From IMG/VR virus record IMGVR_UViG_3300025133_000386, positions 1 to 33,150 of that record: DNA of 33,150 nt. One strand, written 5' to 3'. This DNA comes from a virus. Within the stretch, counting starts at the first letter, position 1. Each line of letters begins with the position of its first letter. The notes beneath the pieces were generated by a model. The model saw nothing but the letters and a program-made list of their open reading frames with translations. It was not told the origin of the DNA and searched no databases. Shown piece after piece: positions 4,567 to 14,994 of the stretch. A program made the position numbers and the translations under genes.

Positions 4567-6417
4567 ATGGCTTATATGAACGGGTTCGAGGAAGAACCGA
4601 CAGCCTCGAAGATAGACCAGTACCGCTCTCATTTGAAGGAGGTCTGGACTAACGCACACCGGAAGTGGGAGAAGTATGACGATTATTACTTCCGTACCTT
4701 CAGCGTCTGGGACGGGGCCGAAGCCCACTCCCGACCAGGCTGGCTCAAACCAGCCCGTGCCACCTCACTGGTGGACAACGCCGTAGACCACCAACTAGCC
4801 TCCGAACCCACACCGCACCGTAACCCCGCTAGTCAGTCTGAGAGTGCGAGACAGAACGCCGACAAGGTCGAAGCAGCACTGAAGGCCATCCTTGACGAAG
4901 CCGCACTGCTCGAACCGTCACTCACCTGGAAGCAACAAGGCAAGAACCTGGTGCATCTGGGCTACTCAATCCACGAACTAGGCTTAGATTCCTCCGTCAT
5001 GCAACGGCGTGCCGACGAACCCACCCGCGCACCGGGGACACCCGACGACGAATGGCGTGCCGCACAACGGCTCTACGACCATTACCGGCGTACCGCCATG
5101 CCCTTCCGCACCCGTTCGCCCCAACCGGCCCGTATCCTGCTAGACCCGTGGGAGAAACGCCCCCGTGTCGCTGTCAGACACGCCCGTCGCTTCTCTCAAG
5201 ACCTCCACGAACTCACATTGGCCCGTAAAGCCCGTGGCCGCACCGCCGATGTCTGGGAAGTCAGGAACAATAGACCCTTTGAACTCATCCTTGTCGATGA
5301 ATACTGGACGGAATGCTGGCACGCTATGATGGTCTCCGGCCACGTGACAGGCACCGGACGCGAATACCACACCATGAAGAAACTCCTCTTCACAGAGAAG
5401 AACACCTGGGGATTCGTACCGTATGCCCACGCCTACGCTGGCTTCGGCCAGGAACCTACCAATTCGGATAGGATTGACCCAGCCAACCTCGCTGTCGGTA
5501 TCCTCGACCCCGTCATGGCCGACATCCGTGCCCAGGCCCAGGCGGTCAGTGGCCGTCATAACGCCCTGATGGACGCCAGCTTCAACCCCATCGGCACCCG
5601 TATGGGCGCAGACGAACTCCGTGACCAACTAGACCAGGGCGACATCATCGAGATGCAAGACCGCTCCGACGTATGGCGCATGGAGATACCCCAACTGCCC
5701 CGCTGGATGTTCCAGACAGAGGAATGGCTCTCCCGTGACATAGAGGAAGGCACCTTCTCCCGCGCCCTGGCCGGTGTGAGAGAGCAAGGTGTCTCCACCG
5801 TGGGCCAGCAGGCCATCCTCTCTACCGCCGCTGGACGTAAGTTCGTGGCGGTGTCTAGACAATTAGAACACCTGGCGTCGGTAGCGTCCTCCCAGATACT
5901 ACAACTGGTAGACCTACTCGACCTGAACCTGACGGTGAAAGGCCACAACATCCGGCCTTCCCACATAGAATCAGACTATTCCGTGGATATCAGCTTCGAT
6001 TTGGTTGACCCTGTCTTGCAACTGCAACAACGGCAACTTGGCCTCCAAGAGGTCGCTGCTGGTCTGAAATCCATGGAGACCTACTGGGCCGCTGACGCAC
6101 GCCTGGAGGACGCCTCTGGTGAGCGTAAACGCCTCCTCATGGACTGGGTCAGGAAGAACCCGATGATTCACCAGGCCCTCGCTATGGAAGTCGCCAGAGA
6201 AGAAGGTATCGAATCTCTGGTGGAACGGGCCATGTCGATGGCCGAAGGCGGCGGGGAAGGACAACCAGGTGCCGCAGGCGGTGCCCCCATCTTAGGCCCA
6301 GACGGTATGCCCCTCGACCAGACCATGGGCGGCGGTGCCCCTGGCGGCGGCATGAGACAAGGACTCACCCCCGATACCATAAATCCAAGCCAGATAGGCG
6401 CGAGTATGGCAGGTTAG
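4567..6417 (+). CDS. Portal protein, 616 aa
   Basis: Its size, its position directly after the terminase and its sequence style match tailed-phage portal proteins, which form the dodecameric vertex ring through which DNA enters and leaves. The N-terminal half is helical with aromatic-rich segments (KYDDYYFRTFSVWDG, SLTWKQQGKNLVHLGYSIHELGLD). The centre has EYWTECWHAMM and the likely stem and crown helices after residue 300. The C-terminal 70 residues are Gly/Pro/Met-rich and probably disordered. Length is above the usual 450-520, closer to podovirus-type portals. GGGG lies upstream of the ATG in the terminase end. Codons are strongly C-ending, unlike the 1857-residue gene downstream. The portal role rests on synteny and general appearance. 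Confidence 0.85.
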   Translation: MAYMNGFEEEPTASKIDQYRSHLKEVWTNAHRKWEKYDDYYFRTFSVWDGAEAHSRPGWLKPARATSLVDNAVDHQLASEPTPHRNPASQSESARQNADKVEAALKAILDEAALLEPSLTWKQQGKNLVHLGYSIHELGLDSSVMQRRADEPTRAPGTPDDEWRAAQRLYDHYRRTAMPFRTRSPQPARILLDPWEKRPRVAVRHARRFSQDLHELTLARKARGRTADVWEVRNNRPFELILVDEYWTECWHAMMVSGHVTGTGREYHTMKKLLFTEKNTWGFVPYAHAYAGFGQEPTNSDRIDPANLAVGILDPVMADIRAQAQAVSGRHNALMDASFNPIGTRMGADELRDQLDQGDIIEMQDRSDVWRMEIPQLPRWMFQTEEWLSRDIEEGTFSRALAGVREQGVSTVGQQAILSTAAGRKFVAVSRQLEHLASVASSQILQLVDLLDLNLTVKGHNIRPSHIESDYSVDISFDLVDPVLQLQQRQLGLQEVAAGLKSMETYWAADARLEDASGERKRLLMDWVRKNPMIHQALAMEVAREEGIESLVERAMSMAEGGGEGQPGAAGGAPILGPDGMPLDQTMGGGAPGGGMRQGLTPDTINPSQIGASMAG

Positions 6418-6418
6418 T

Positions 6419-6664
6419 ATGGCTAAATATAACGAACTCCACGATATCGTCACAGCGTTGGTGGCTGAGAAGAACGCTCTCAAGAAGGACGCTGACAAAG
6501 CCAATGCCGTCCAGTACGGTACCGTGCGCTTCAGCAGCCGTGCCGAAGCCGTAAGGTGGTGGGAGAAACTACCGCCCGTCAAGAAACAAGAACACCTTCA
6601 GAAGAACGGCAATGAGTCCGTCCTCCAGATGCTGAGAGGCAGCGGAACAGGAGGGATGGCCTGA
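6419..6664 (+). CDS. Small helical protein after the portal, 81 aa
   Basis: I do not recognise the family. The product is basic and almost entirely helical in look, with a possible short coiled coil in the first 30 residues (HDIVTALVAEKNALKKDADKAN), a central WWEKLPPVKKQEHLQKNG and a Gly-rich tail. The ATG starts two bases after the portal stop, and its own TGA overlaps the next ATG (TGATG), so it is part of a tightly coupled packaging and head cluster. A minor head or assembly factor is a reasonable inference from context only. Confidence 0.75.
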   Translation: MAKYNELHDIVTALVAEKNALKKDADKANAVQYGTVRFSSRAEAVRWWEKLPPVKKQEHLQKNGNESVLQMLRGSGTGGMA

Positions 6665-9420
6665 TGCCTCACATAGATTTAGATAATCCTAGCGAAGGGC
6701 ATAAGCAAGTTCAGGGTGTCAATCAGATTGAAATAAATGGAACCTGGCGGGTAGCGACTAAAGAAGAAGTCGAGGATGCTGGGGCACTTATCTATCCGGC
6801 GGTTATGTCACCAACCGACTTACTGTTGGAAATCTTTGGAGGCGGGGGCGAAGAATCAAAAGAAGCACCTGAAGGTTGGTTCATATCTCAGTCTAAAGCC
6901 GCTGAAGCCGCTGAAACGTCGGGCTTATATCAAGGTTTCCACCAGACAGGCGTCGGCATAGTCTACCCCTATGACATCATCAGGAATGGTCTTTACTTCA
7001 CCCATGTAGACAAAAAGGTAGACCAACCTGCGGATGCACGGTTCTCATTGGCGGTTTCCTCTGAAGATGGGAATACCTACGCCATTGATATGGCAAACCC
7101 TACTAAGCCAAAGACCAAGGCTGACATCGTCTTTAAAGCGGCTAATGTCCCTGACCCAGGCGCAGTGCCGATAAACGAGGAACCTATACCCTTGGGTAAC
7201 GGCAAGTTTATGACGTTCTATGCCGTGACCGATGCAGCGGGTAATACCACCCGTCAAAGCGTGGTGTCTGAGAAAGACCGTGCCGCCCCGACTTCTGGGG
7301 ATATCATTAAGTTCAGTGAAGCGCAGGGAGGTGGCCGTCTCATCCCTCTGGGTGACGGTAGGTATACTTACGAACCTGAACCTGACGCTCCATTCCAAGC
7401 TAGCCCATCAGATGTCGTAGCCCTGCCTTCTCAAGGCGGCAGCTTGATAAAGACATCAGAGAACCAGTACCAGTTCGTAAGGGACACGTTTGACCCTGGC
7501 CGCAAAGTTGACGCAACCGGCAGGGAATACCTGCAACAGATAGACGGTAGCTGGACTGAACTGGCTCCACGCTTCGAGCCGGAACTGATACGCGCAGACG
7601 GCATGAACCTGTTCCAGCAACGGAGTGGTCAAGTCAGCCAACTTTCAACCGCTACCATGGACGACATCATCACCCAGGCCCTCATAGATGGTGATATCGA
7701 CAAGGCGTTCGCATTTCAGGATTTTCGTGACCGGCCTACCGCTCAAGAGACCTTTGATACAGCCCTTGAGTTCGCACGTTCTCCAGCCGACCAACGCATC
7801 ATCTCTTCTATCGCCCGTGGCATCACACCTGTACAGCCTCCACCAGAAGGCACCATCCAGCGTGTCGGCCCCCAGCCTGATTTCCTAGTCGAGGCATACC
7901 AGGATTTCCAACGCCGTACCCAAGCTGGCCGTGCCCCTACAGACGAGGAAGCCTCTACCCTATCCGCACGCGCAGCGGCAGGGCAGTCTCCATTGACCGA
8001 CACCCTTCAGACACGACTGGAAGAACTGAAGATAGAGAACCAACAGATAAAGAACGAGGCTATCGCGTTAAAGACCCAGCAAGACCAGCAGGTATTCCAA
8101 CAGAACAACCCCACCCTATTCGGAGGGGAAGACCCTGGACTGACCCAGTTCAAGCTAGACCTTGGCCTGTCGTCGGGCAGTAGTATGCCTGAATCCACCA
8201 AGAAGACATTACAGGACTTGATAGCTGCCCTGCCCGAACAACAAAGGCAGTACGGGATGACGCAGGTAGAGTCCATATACAACGGCGGGTTAACCGCTGA
8301 ACAGGTCATCAGTAATCTACGGATGTTCGCTGACCCAGTTGCCGTGGCTGAAGCTAATAGAGGGACTCCTGAAGATAACTGGGCTAAGAGCCTTGCTGCT
8401 TACCCTGATTTAACCAGGGCTACCTTCGACCTCTTTGGCGGGGTGGATTTAAGCCAGAAGACTGCCGACGAGATAAACGTCCATGCAGGTAGTCCAGCAG
8501 GTCAAGACTTTGGCGCAAGTACGATTAGGACAAATCTCCACACTTACCTAGACCCAATAACCAAAGAACGCGTTGAGGAAACATTCTCCAGAGAGTTTGG
8601 TTGGGAATCTCCAGAGCAGAAATCAACTAGAGAATTTAATGAGAAGTTGCTAGCGGCAACTGGCGACGTTGGCGCGACTCTAGAGAGTCTACGGTCAGGT
8701 GCCAAGGAAGTCCTATCATCAAATTTAGGAGGGTCTGGTTCTACTCAGGTATCGTCCAATCCGTCTTCATTCTCGACTGCTGCTGTGAATGAGCCTTTGG
8801 TTCATAAAGCAAATAATCCAGATGTTGTCACGAATATACCCTTAGTCTCTACCTCAGCACCTACAATGACGCCAGCCGTGGCAACGGGACATAAGAGTAG
8901 CCCTCGTCTCGCTGGTCAGCCTGCTGGGATGACCTTCGCAGACCTCGAAAGGTCATTAGGACTTACACCCCGTGCAGGTGGCGGCACCGTCCAATCAGGC
9001 GAGATGACTGTGGTGGGCGAGAATGGCCCTGAGATAGCCATGATGCCCCCAGGCACCCACATCTTGCCTCTAGGTAAAGCAACCAAGCAAGACATCAGAG
9101 CAGCACAGGCGACAGGTCGTGCCTACCAGACAGGCGGCATCGTTTTTGGTGATTTAGCACCAGGCTTACAGCAGCTACAGCGTGGTCGCCCAATCACACC
9201 TCCGCGTGGCTATCTATTCCAGCAAGGTGGTCTGACCTTGCCGTCCATGCAAGCGTTACAGAACCTTACACCAACCGTGCGTGAATCTTTTTATGGTATG
9301 CACGGAGACATAGGCATATCTCCAGCAGATTTCCGTCAAGAGCTACAAACAGCTACGCCACGTGGCACTAGACTTCCGACCAGCAGGATGCTGCCTCTTG
9401 GTCGTAGAGGAGTACGGTAA
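6664..9420 (+). CDS. Large virion-type protein with a tape-measure-like C-terminal motif, 918 aa
   Basis: No family is recognised with confidence. The N-terminal 450 residues contain repeated short Gly/Asp-turn segments (IPLGNGKFMTFYAV, LIPLGDGRYTYEPE, then SLIKTSENQYQFV), suggesting small beta modules. A helical coiled-coil-like stretch follows near residues 450-480 (TRLEELKIENQQIKNEAIAL). Near residues 775-835 lies SGEMTVVGENGPEIAMMP then GTHILPLG and YQTGGIVFGD. This VGE-x-GPE...P pattern usually occurs at the C-terminal end of tape-measure proteins of long-tailed phages. Here it sits directly after the portal, before the scaffold, with no tail-tube or chaperone genes nearby. An internal or ejected virion protein is the likeliest role. 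Start and stop overlap both neighbours (TGATG, TAATG). Confidence 0.7.
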   Translation: MPHIDLDNPSEGHKQVQGVNQIEINGTWRVATKEEVEDAGALIYPAVMSPTDLLLEIFGGGGEESKEAPEGWFISQSKAAEAAETSGLYQGFHQTGVGIVYPYDIIRNGLYFTHVDKKVDQPADARFSLAVSSEDGNTYAIDMANPTKPKTKADIVFKAANVPDPGAVPINEEPIPLGNGKFMTFYAVTDAAGNTTRQSVVSEKDRAAPTSGDIIKFSEAQGGGRLIPLGDGRYTYEPEPDAPFQASPSDVVALPSQGGSLIKTSENQYQFVRDTFDPGRKVDATGREYLQQIDGSWTELAPRFEPELIRADGMNLFQQRSGQVSQLSTATMDDIITQALIDGDIDKAFAFQDFRDRPTAQETFDTALEFARSPADQRIISSIARGITPVQPPPEGTIQRVGPQPDFLVEAYQDFQRRTQAGRAPTDEEASTLSARAAAGQSPLTDTLQTRLEELKIENQQIKNEAIALKTQQDQQVFQQNNPTLFGGEDPGLTQFKLDLGLSSGSSMPESTKKTLQDLIAALPEQQRQYGMTQVESIYNGGLTAEQVISNLRMFADPVAVAEANRGTPEDNWAKSLAAYPDLTRATFDLFGGVDLSQKTADEINVHAGSPAGQDFGASTIRTNLHTYLDPITKERVEETFSREFGWESPEQKSTREFNEKLLAATGDVGATLESLRSGAKEVLSSNLGGSGSTQVSSNPSSFSTAAVNEPLVHKANNPDVVTNIPLVSTSAPTMTPAVATGHKSSPRLAGQPAGMTFADLERSLGLTPRAGGGTVQSGEMTVVGENGPEIAMMPPGTHILPLGKATKQDIRAAQATGRAYQTGGIVFGDLAPGLQQLQRGRPITPPRGYLFQQGGLTLPSMQALQNLTPTVRESFYGMHGDIGISPADFRQELQTATPRGTRLPTSRMLPLGRRGVR

Positions 9421-12400
9421 TGGCTTACGACCTTCCTTTCCTTAGTGGGGGAGAAAAGAAAACACAAAAGTTGCGCTTGCAATACAACGCGCAGACCGAC
9501 CCTATGTTCGCCGCTGACCCACCGTCTATGGCACCTAATCCGATGATGGCCGATATCTTTGGGCGACGCGGTGACGCAAGTCCGATAATGCCTACTGAAA
9601 CGATAGATGTCTTTGATACTCAAGGTGCGCGTCCTCCCAGTCCATCTATCGGGGTGCCGACTCCAAGCGTGCAACCTGCGGCACAACCGGACTCTACGAT
9701 AATGGCCGGTGACGAACAACGGTTCTTGCAAAGCCTGCAAGACGTTCGGGTATACGACCCTAGCGTGATGGCTGGATTAGAAGCAGGAGGGATGTTAGAG
9801 ACACAAAGAGAAGCCGTCGAACGTGAGCGTGTAGAGAAAGAAGTCAGTCAGTTTGAATCACGTTTGAACCGTGATTCTGATTATCTAGAAGATGTCTTAT
9901 ATAACGCGGAACGGGAAGCGGCTGGTTTAGAGCCTCGTCCGTTAGATGCTTTTGAAGCTATCGTTGCTTATGATAAAGAAGTATTAGACCCTATCGTTTA
10001 CGCGCTTCTTTATGGCGGCACAAAATTGCAAGGGCAAGTCACGGATGTGATGGGTGGTATAGCTCAAACTGTCAATCCTATACAGGGTGGTTATGGTAAA
10101 GGGCCTCAGTGGGAATTAGAAAGACGTGTTGATGAACTCCGAAGCACTTCTGTCGATAGGGAAGAAGCCCGTGCGTTAGGCATCCCTTATACAGCTAGTT
10201 TAGAAGGTGCTATCAGGCAAGCTGCGGAAGAAGAAATCGTACCCTGGTATATCACAGAACCACTTAAAGTAATCGCAGACCCAGCAGCTTGGCCGGTTGG
10301 TGGAGTCCCGTTCGTTCGTGGAGTGGTTAAATTGCCGACCATGGTTGGTAATGGCGCGGTGCGATTAAAGAACGCAGGGGCGTCCCATATGCCTCTGAGA
10401 TTTCAAGGTGTTGCTGAGGCACAGGGGCGGCAAGTAGGCGTTGGATGGGGCACCAGTCCAGTGCTATCGGGTAATGCCCCAGAATTACAACGTAACCTAA
10501 TCGACGCTAACCGCGCTTTCTTCGATGTCCCTGATTTTGAGTACAGATTGGTTGGGAACGGACGTATCGAGATAGTAGGCCCTGAAGAAATCTTAGTCCG
10601 TGCCAATGCTTCATCAGAAGAACTGTTTGGAATCCCCGTCTTAAAGAGCGGGTTGTCAGGCACCCAAAGGTTGATGTCAGAATTTAAGCAATCCAATCTG
10701 GGTCAGTTCATACGCGGTATAACGCCTGCAAGGCTCTCTTGGATGATGACCCCAGAGAACAACTATGTCACTCCGGCTATGGAGGCGTGGGTCGTTGGTG
10801 TTCGTAATGTAAAGAGTATAGCAGCGGCTGTAGGTCGGAATGTTTCCGATTTAACCAATAATGCCTTCGATATCAATCCTACGTCAGGGGCTGTTCAAGA
10901 TAGGGCGTTACTAGAGATGGCTGCGGATTACGATGTCACTTTGATGGGTAATGCGCCTACCATCAGTGATATTGCGGCCAGGTTGCCGTACTACTGGGAC
11001 GCTATGACTCCAACGCAGCGGGAAGCGATGGAAGAATTACGCACTATCTTTGGCCGTGTGAATGAGTCGTATACAGCGTCAGGATACCCGAAGGAGATGG
11101 GAACTCGTGCAGATGTGATGACATCTATCGACGAGATAGCTCCGAATCTCATACCACCTGAGTCACGGTATATCGTTGCCGATTTATCGCCCGATGCCCG
11201 TAAGATATCGGGGTTCTATATACCTAGAGGTGAAGCTCGTGTCGTACCTGAAAGGATGCGAATCGGCCCTCTTGAGGTTGCTAGGCCCAGCCGCCAGAAG
11301 ATTGATATAGGCAGTTCTCAATACCAAGGCGCACCTGATTTCACTAAACCGGAAGAGTTTGGTTCGATGTCTGAGGCGATGGCTGGTGTTTTAGATACCA
11401 GCACGAATACTGTTAAAAGATACAAATATAACAATCTACGAGATACGACTACTTCGTATGTGCAGCAGGTAGGTGAGGCTGTTTGGGAGATGCACCTTAG
11501 CAACTATCTGAAGAACCTTATCAACCCTGCGACTGGTGAGGCTTTTGCTATCGCCAATACAACTCGCATCCCGAAGCCGTTACGGGCTAGGTGGACAGCA
11601 CTGAAAAACCGGCTTTCAACAGCCCGTGAATCGAACCGCCGTATCTTAAACCAGATGGTGCCTATAGATGCTGAGATAGCTCGTTTAGTGAAAGACGCAG
11701 AGCGTCGGGCACGGGCCTCTGGTCAAAGTGTGGCGGCTGCTGCGGCGCGTGCTGAAAGAGCAAGGCTTCAAGCAGTCTTAGGAAAGAGTGAGATTGTCCC
11801 AATCAAAGAAGAGATGAGAGTGTTGCACACCAGCTTTGCTGAAGCTGCGACGCATCTTGGTGAAATCCTCAATACGATTAAGACTGACAGAAAATTGTTG
11901 AGCGGGGTACGGAAGTTAGCCCGACCTGGTGATAGACAGTTAGCAAAACTCATAGCCGATGCGGAAGTCGCTTTAGATGATGCCAACCTATATAGGAACC
12001 AGGGCACTTTAGCGAATGTGATAGCAGATACTACTAAAGGGCAACCGTTCCATCAATTCCCAACGGCTGGCTCTGATGCTCTTCAAAGGATAGGCACTCC
12101 TTCAGGTTCCTGGGAAGAATGGTTCGGGTCATTAGAACGCATCGCTGATATGCGCCAAAAGATAGATGACCTTGCTGCTCAAAGCGATAGTCTTCATGCA
12201 GAGATTGATAACCTTATCTCGAAAGGTGCGTTGTATAAAGATGAAGCTATAGAGCTTCGCGGCACGATGGTGGAGAAAAGACGCGCTTTACGAACTTTGA
12301 ATAGTCGTGATAGAGAAATCGCTTTAGCGAAACACGAATACAAGATGCTCGATATCGAGCAAGGTCGTTTAGAACGACTAGCAGCAAAGGATGCAGCGGC

Positions 12401-14993
12401 GGCAGAAAGAGGGGTCGCTGGAGCCAGGGTGCGTAAGACTAAGGCTGATGCTGCATTAGTGGCTAATAAAGAAAAGATACAAGGGTTAAATGATGCCATC
12501 GACGATATGAGTGACCGTTGGCATAACGCCGTCAGTAAAGCACGCGGAAGAGCGGATACAGGCGACATAATCCCTCTCGCTGGGCTAGGAGGTTACTACT
12601 TCCCCGATGCCATGGCTAATGCTGCTCGTGTGTTCATTGCTGAACCTGGTATGAAGAAGTTGTTCGGGCAACCTGCGATAGAAGCATTCAACCAACTTTA
12701 TCGCGGCGCACGAGGCACCTTGGATAATTCACGGTTCCTTATCCAGATGTTACTTCGGCATTATGACGACCCACGAGGTATGCTCGGTGCGTTACGGATG
12801 TCCTACCACGCTTTCGGCGTACCTGGTACAAGGTTGGGAGGAGAGCGTGCGATTGATTCATTCTTCCGTACTTTTGATGACGCCGCCAAAGAAAGTGGCA
12901 GGCTGAACTCGCGTCAATGGGCGCGTCATGGTCTTGTGATTACGGGCGCAGACACAGAATTCCAACTAGGTGGAGGGATGTTAAGTGGCTTGGGTCGGTT
13001 GCCTTTGATTTCAAATGCTAACCGTGCCTTCGGTGCGTTAGGCGATTATGCCCGACTAACCTGGGCAGACGACCTAGTAGAAGGGATGCTGAAGAAGAAG
13101 TCCCTGGATGAGTTAATCCGCAGTGGTGACTTAGAGGATATCGCTCAAACGGTCAACAATGCATCTGGCTGGGCACCTGGCCGGTTCGGCGGTAGCTTAG
13201 GTGATTTAGTCCTATTTGCCCCACGATTCTTACAATCCCGTCTTAATACTTTAGGCCGTGGCTTAGGCGGTGCCGTGTCGTATGCCACCAAACCTTTTGG
13301 TGCTTACGGCTGGGAAAGCGTGCCAGGGAGTGTCGGTCAACGTGCGGCTACTCGTTCGATATTTCGGATGCTTTTATTTGGCACCATGATGACTGTCGGT
13401 ATCAACGAGATGCAAGGACGTAAAACTGACTTTTACCCTGTCATAAAGCGGGACGGTGAATGGGTGAAGAACCCGAACTTCATGCGCTTCAATGCTTTCG
13501 GTAGAGACGTTTCACTCTTCGGGACTTGGGACTCTTTGCTGGGTATGATGATTACATCCACTCAACAGGGGCCTCATCAGGCTGTGCGTAGTATGGCTTC
13601 AGGTGTCACACGAAACGTCTGGGACTTTAGCACTGGTGAAAGTTTCATGGGCGAGAGGACAAGAGATACCTGGGGGCAAGGGACTAAGCACGCGTTGGAA
13701 AACATCACTCCATTCGTGGGAGATGACTTGCAAGAACACGCTGACCATCTGGTAAAGGCGGTAGCACAACAGGACGTTGGCCGTACTATCGGGGCTTCAG
13801 CGATGACCTTCGGCACGCTGCACGGGTTAAAGAGTGCGCCGATGTCCTTGAATGAAGAATTGACTGAATTACGGTTAGACCGTGCCAGAGATATGTACGC
13901 TAGTGGTGATTTTGATGCTGATAACACTGGTAGAGAATTATCTGACAGTGAGTTAGATACCCTCTATGACGCACTTCATGTTGACCCGTGGTTCTTTAAG
14001 GCTAAGGATGTGCCGAAGTGGGCGTTGGATGCGATAGATAATAACGTGGCTATCGGTACTAAGAAAGATGCAATAGAACAACAGCGGCGTGACCGTGGTA
14101 GCGATGTTCAAGTGATGCTTGATGAAGGAGATGCGTTAAAAGAGAATTTCTATTCTGAATTAGATGATGCTTTAGCAGAGATGGGGGTTACTTCAACGGG
14201 TGAGCAGCGAGTAAGCGGTCAATTAAAAGACGCTTTGAGAGATGCTACTACAAGGTACTCTATTCGTGTAGACGGCCATAGGGGAAACCATGTGGAAGTC
14301 ATCGAAAGATTCGATAGATTGAAAGAAGAAGACCGGACTACTGCCGTCTATAACCAGGTCAGAGAAGATATATTCACTAAGTTATATTCTCCCGACAGGG
14401 TAGACGCGCTGGGGCGTTTTGATAGTGACGGCTACCAGGCAGACGAAGATAAGATACGGGCTGATTACGATAAATACACTGACGAGCGAGGTAACAATAT
14501 CGTTGATAGTGTCTTCGCTAATATCCGTGCTGAAGAGCATCCACTTCAGACGAGGTGGAGAGAAGCAAAAGATATCATGGAGCCATGGTTCAACGTCCCT
14601 GACCAACAGGCGACAGCAATCTTAGATTTCCCGCTCATCAGTGACCGTGATAAAAATCTGTTGCGTTTATATATAGACCCCAAAGCGGATAAGAAGGGGC
14701 GTGACATCATAGCAGAGGCTTCTAGAAAGGTTGCAGAAAACAATCCTGATGCCAATCCTATTAACAACGAAGGCGGTATCATTAGTGTGTATAACCAGAT
14801 GGTAGATGCTCAACGAAACCGGTTACGCAATGAGGAGACAACGCCAGGTGCTGTAGCTCTGAATAGAGAATTGGTAGCGTGGGATTTGGCTTCATTGAGT
14901 CTTTCAACTATGCGGCTAGGCAATATCCAAGGGTACATTCAGAATCTTGACCCTCAAGCATTAGAAGATTTGATAGCAACTATTGCACCTTAA
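9420..14993 (+). CDS. Giant virion-associated protein, probable internal/ejection protein, 1857 aa
   Basis: At 5.6 kb this is the largest gene in the window. After a disordered start of about 110 residues come an alpha-helical body, long coiled-coil-like segments (about 700-800 and 890-1040, rich in Ala/Arg/Lys/Glu), and a segment near 1250-1330 with NNASGWAPGRFGG, LFAPRFLQSRL and the hydrophobic stretch RSIFRMLLFGTMMTVG. The NN..G..P...FAPR-x-x-x-S pattern resembles a region I associate with very large phage 'polyvalent' proteins. No lysozyme, transglycosylase, protease or polymerase motif was spotted. Placement between portal and scaffold fits a protein packaged in the head and ejected with DNA, as in short-tailed phages. 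Codons are mostly T- or A-ending (gat, gct, tta), unlike the portal gene. The function is inferred. Confidence 0.75.
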   Translation: MAYDLPFLSGGEKKTQKLRLQYNAQTDPMFAADPPSMAPNPMMADIFGRRGDASPIMPTETIDVFDTQGARPPSPSIGVPTPSVQPAAQPDSTIMAGDEQRFLQSLQDVRVYDPSVMAGLEAGGMLETQREAVERERVEKEVSQFESRLNRDSDYLEDVLYNAEREAAGLEPRPLDAFEAIVAYDKEVLDPIVYALLYGGTKLQGQVTDVMGGIAQTVNPIQGGYGKGPQWELERRVDELRSTSVDREEARALGIPYTASLEGAIRQAAEEEIVPWYITEPLKVIADPAAWPVGGVPFVRGVVKLPTMVGNGAVRLKNAGASHMPLRFQGVAEAQGRQVGVGWGTSPVLSGNAPELQRNLIDANRAFFDVPDFEYRLVGNGRIEIVGPEEILVRANASSEELFGIPVLKSGLSGTQRLMSEFKQSNLGQFIRGITPARLSWMMTPENNYVTPAMEAWVVGVRNVKSIAAAVGRNVSDLTNNAFDINPTSGAVQDRALLEMAADYDVTLMGNAPTISDIAARLPYYWDAMTPTQREAMEELRTIFGRVNESYTASGYPKEMGTRADVMTSIDEIAPNLIPPESRYIVADLSPDARKISGFYIPRGEARVVPERMRIGPLEVARPSRQKIDIGSSQYQGAPDFTKPEEFGSMSEAMAGVLDTSTNTVKRYKYNNLRDTTTSYVQQVGEAVWEMHLSNYLKNLINPATGEAFAIANTTRIPKPLRARWTALKNRLSTARESNRRILNQMVPIDAEIARLVKDAERRARASGQSVAAAAARAERARLQAVLGKSEIVPIKEEMRVLHTSFAEAATHLGEILNTIKTDRKLLSGVRKLARPGDRQLAKLIADAEVALDDANLYRNQGTLANVIADTTKGQPFHQFPTAGSDALQRIGTPSGSWEEWFGSLERIADMRQKIDDLAAQSDSLHAEIDNLISKGALYKDEAIELRGTMVEKRRALRTLNSRDREIALAKHEYKMLDIEQGRLERLAAKDAAAAERGVAGARVRKTKADAALVANKEKIQGLNDAIDDMSDRWHNAVSKARGRADTGDIIPLAGLGGYYFPDAMANAARVFIAEPGMKKLFGQPAIEAFNQLYRGARGTLDNSRFLIQMLLRHYDDPRGMLGALRMSYHAFGVPGTRLGGERAIDSFFRTFDDAAKESGRLNSRQWARHGLVITGADTEFQLGGGMLSGLGRLPLISNANRAFGALGDYARLTWADDLVEGMLKKKSLDELIRSGDLEDIAQTVNNASGWAPGRFGGSLGDLVLFAPRFLQSRLNTLGRGLGGAVSYATKPFGAYGWESVPGSVGQRAATRSIFRMLLFGTMMTVGINEMQGRKTDFYPVIKRDGEWVKNPNFMRFNAFGRDVSLFGTWDSLLGMMITSTQQGPHQAVRSMASGVTRNVWDFSTGESFMGERTRDTWGQGTKHALENITPFVGDDLQEHADHLVKAVAQQDVGRTIGASAMTFGTLHGLKSAPMSLNEELTELRLDRARDMYASGDFDADNTGRELSDSELDTLYDALHVDPWFFKAKDVPKWALDAIDNNVAIGTKKDAIEQQRRDRGSDVQVMLDEGDALKENFYSELDDALAEMGVTSTGEQRVSGQLKDALRDATTRYSIRVDGHRGNHVEVIERFDRLKEEDRTTAVYNQVREDIFTKLYSPDRVDALGRFDSDGYQADEDKIRADYDKYTDERGNNIVDSVFANIRAEEHPLQTRWREAKDIMEPWFNVPDQQATAILDFPLISDRDKNLLRLYIDPKADKKGRDIIAEASRKVAENNPDANPINNEGGIISVYNQMVDAQRNRLRNEETTPGAVALNRELVAWDLASLSLSTMRLGNIQGYIQNLDPQALEDLIATIAP

Positions 14994-14994
14994 A

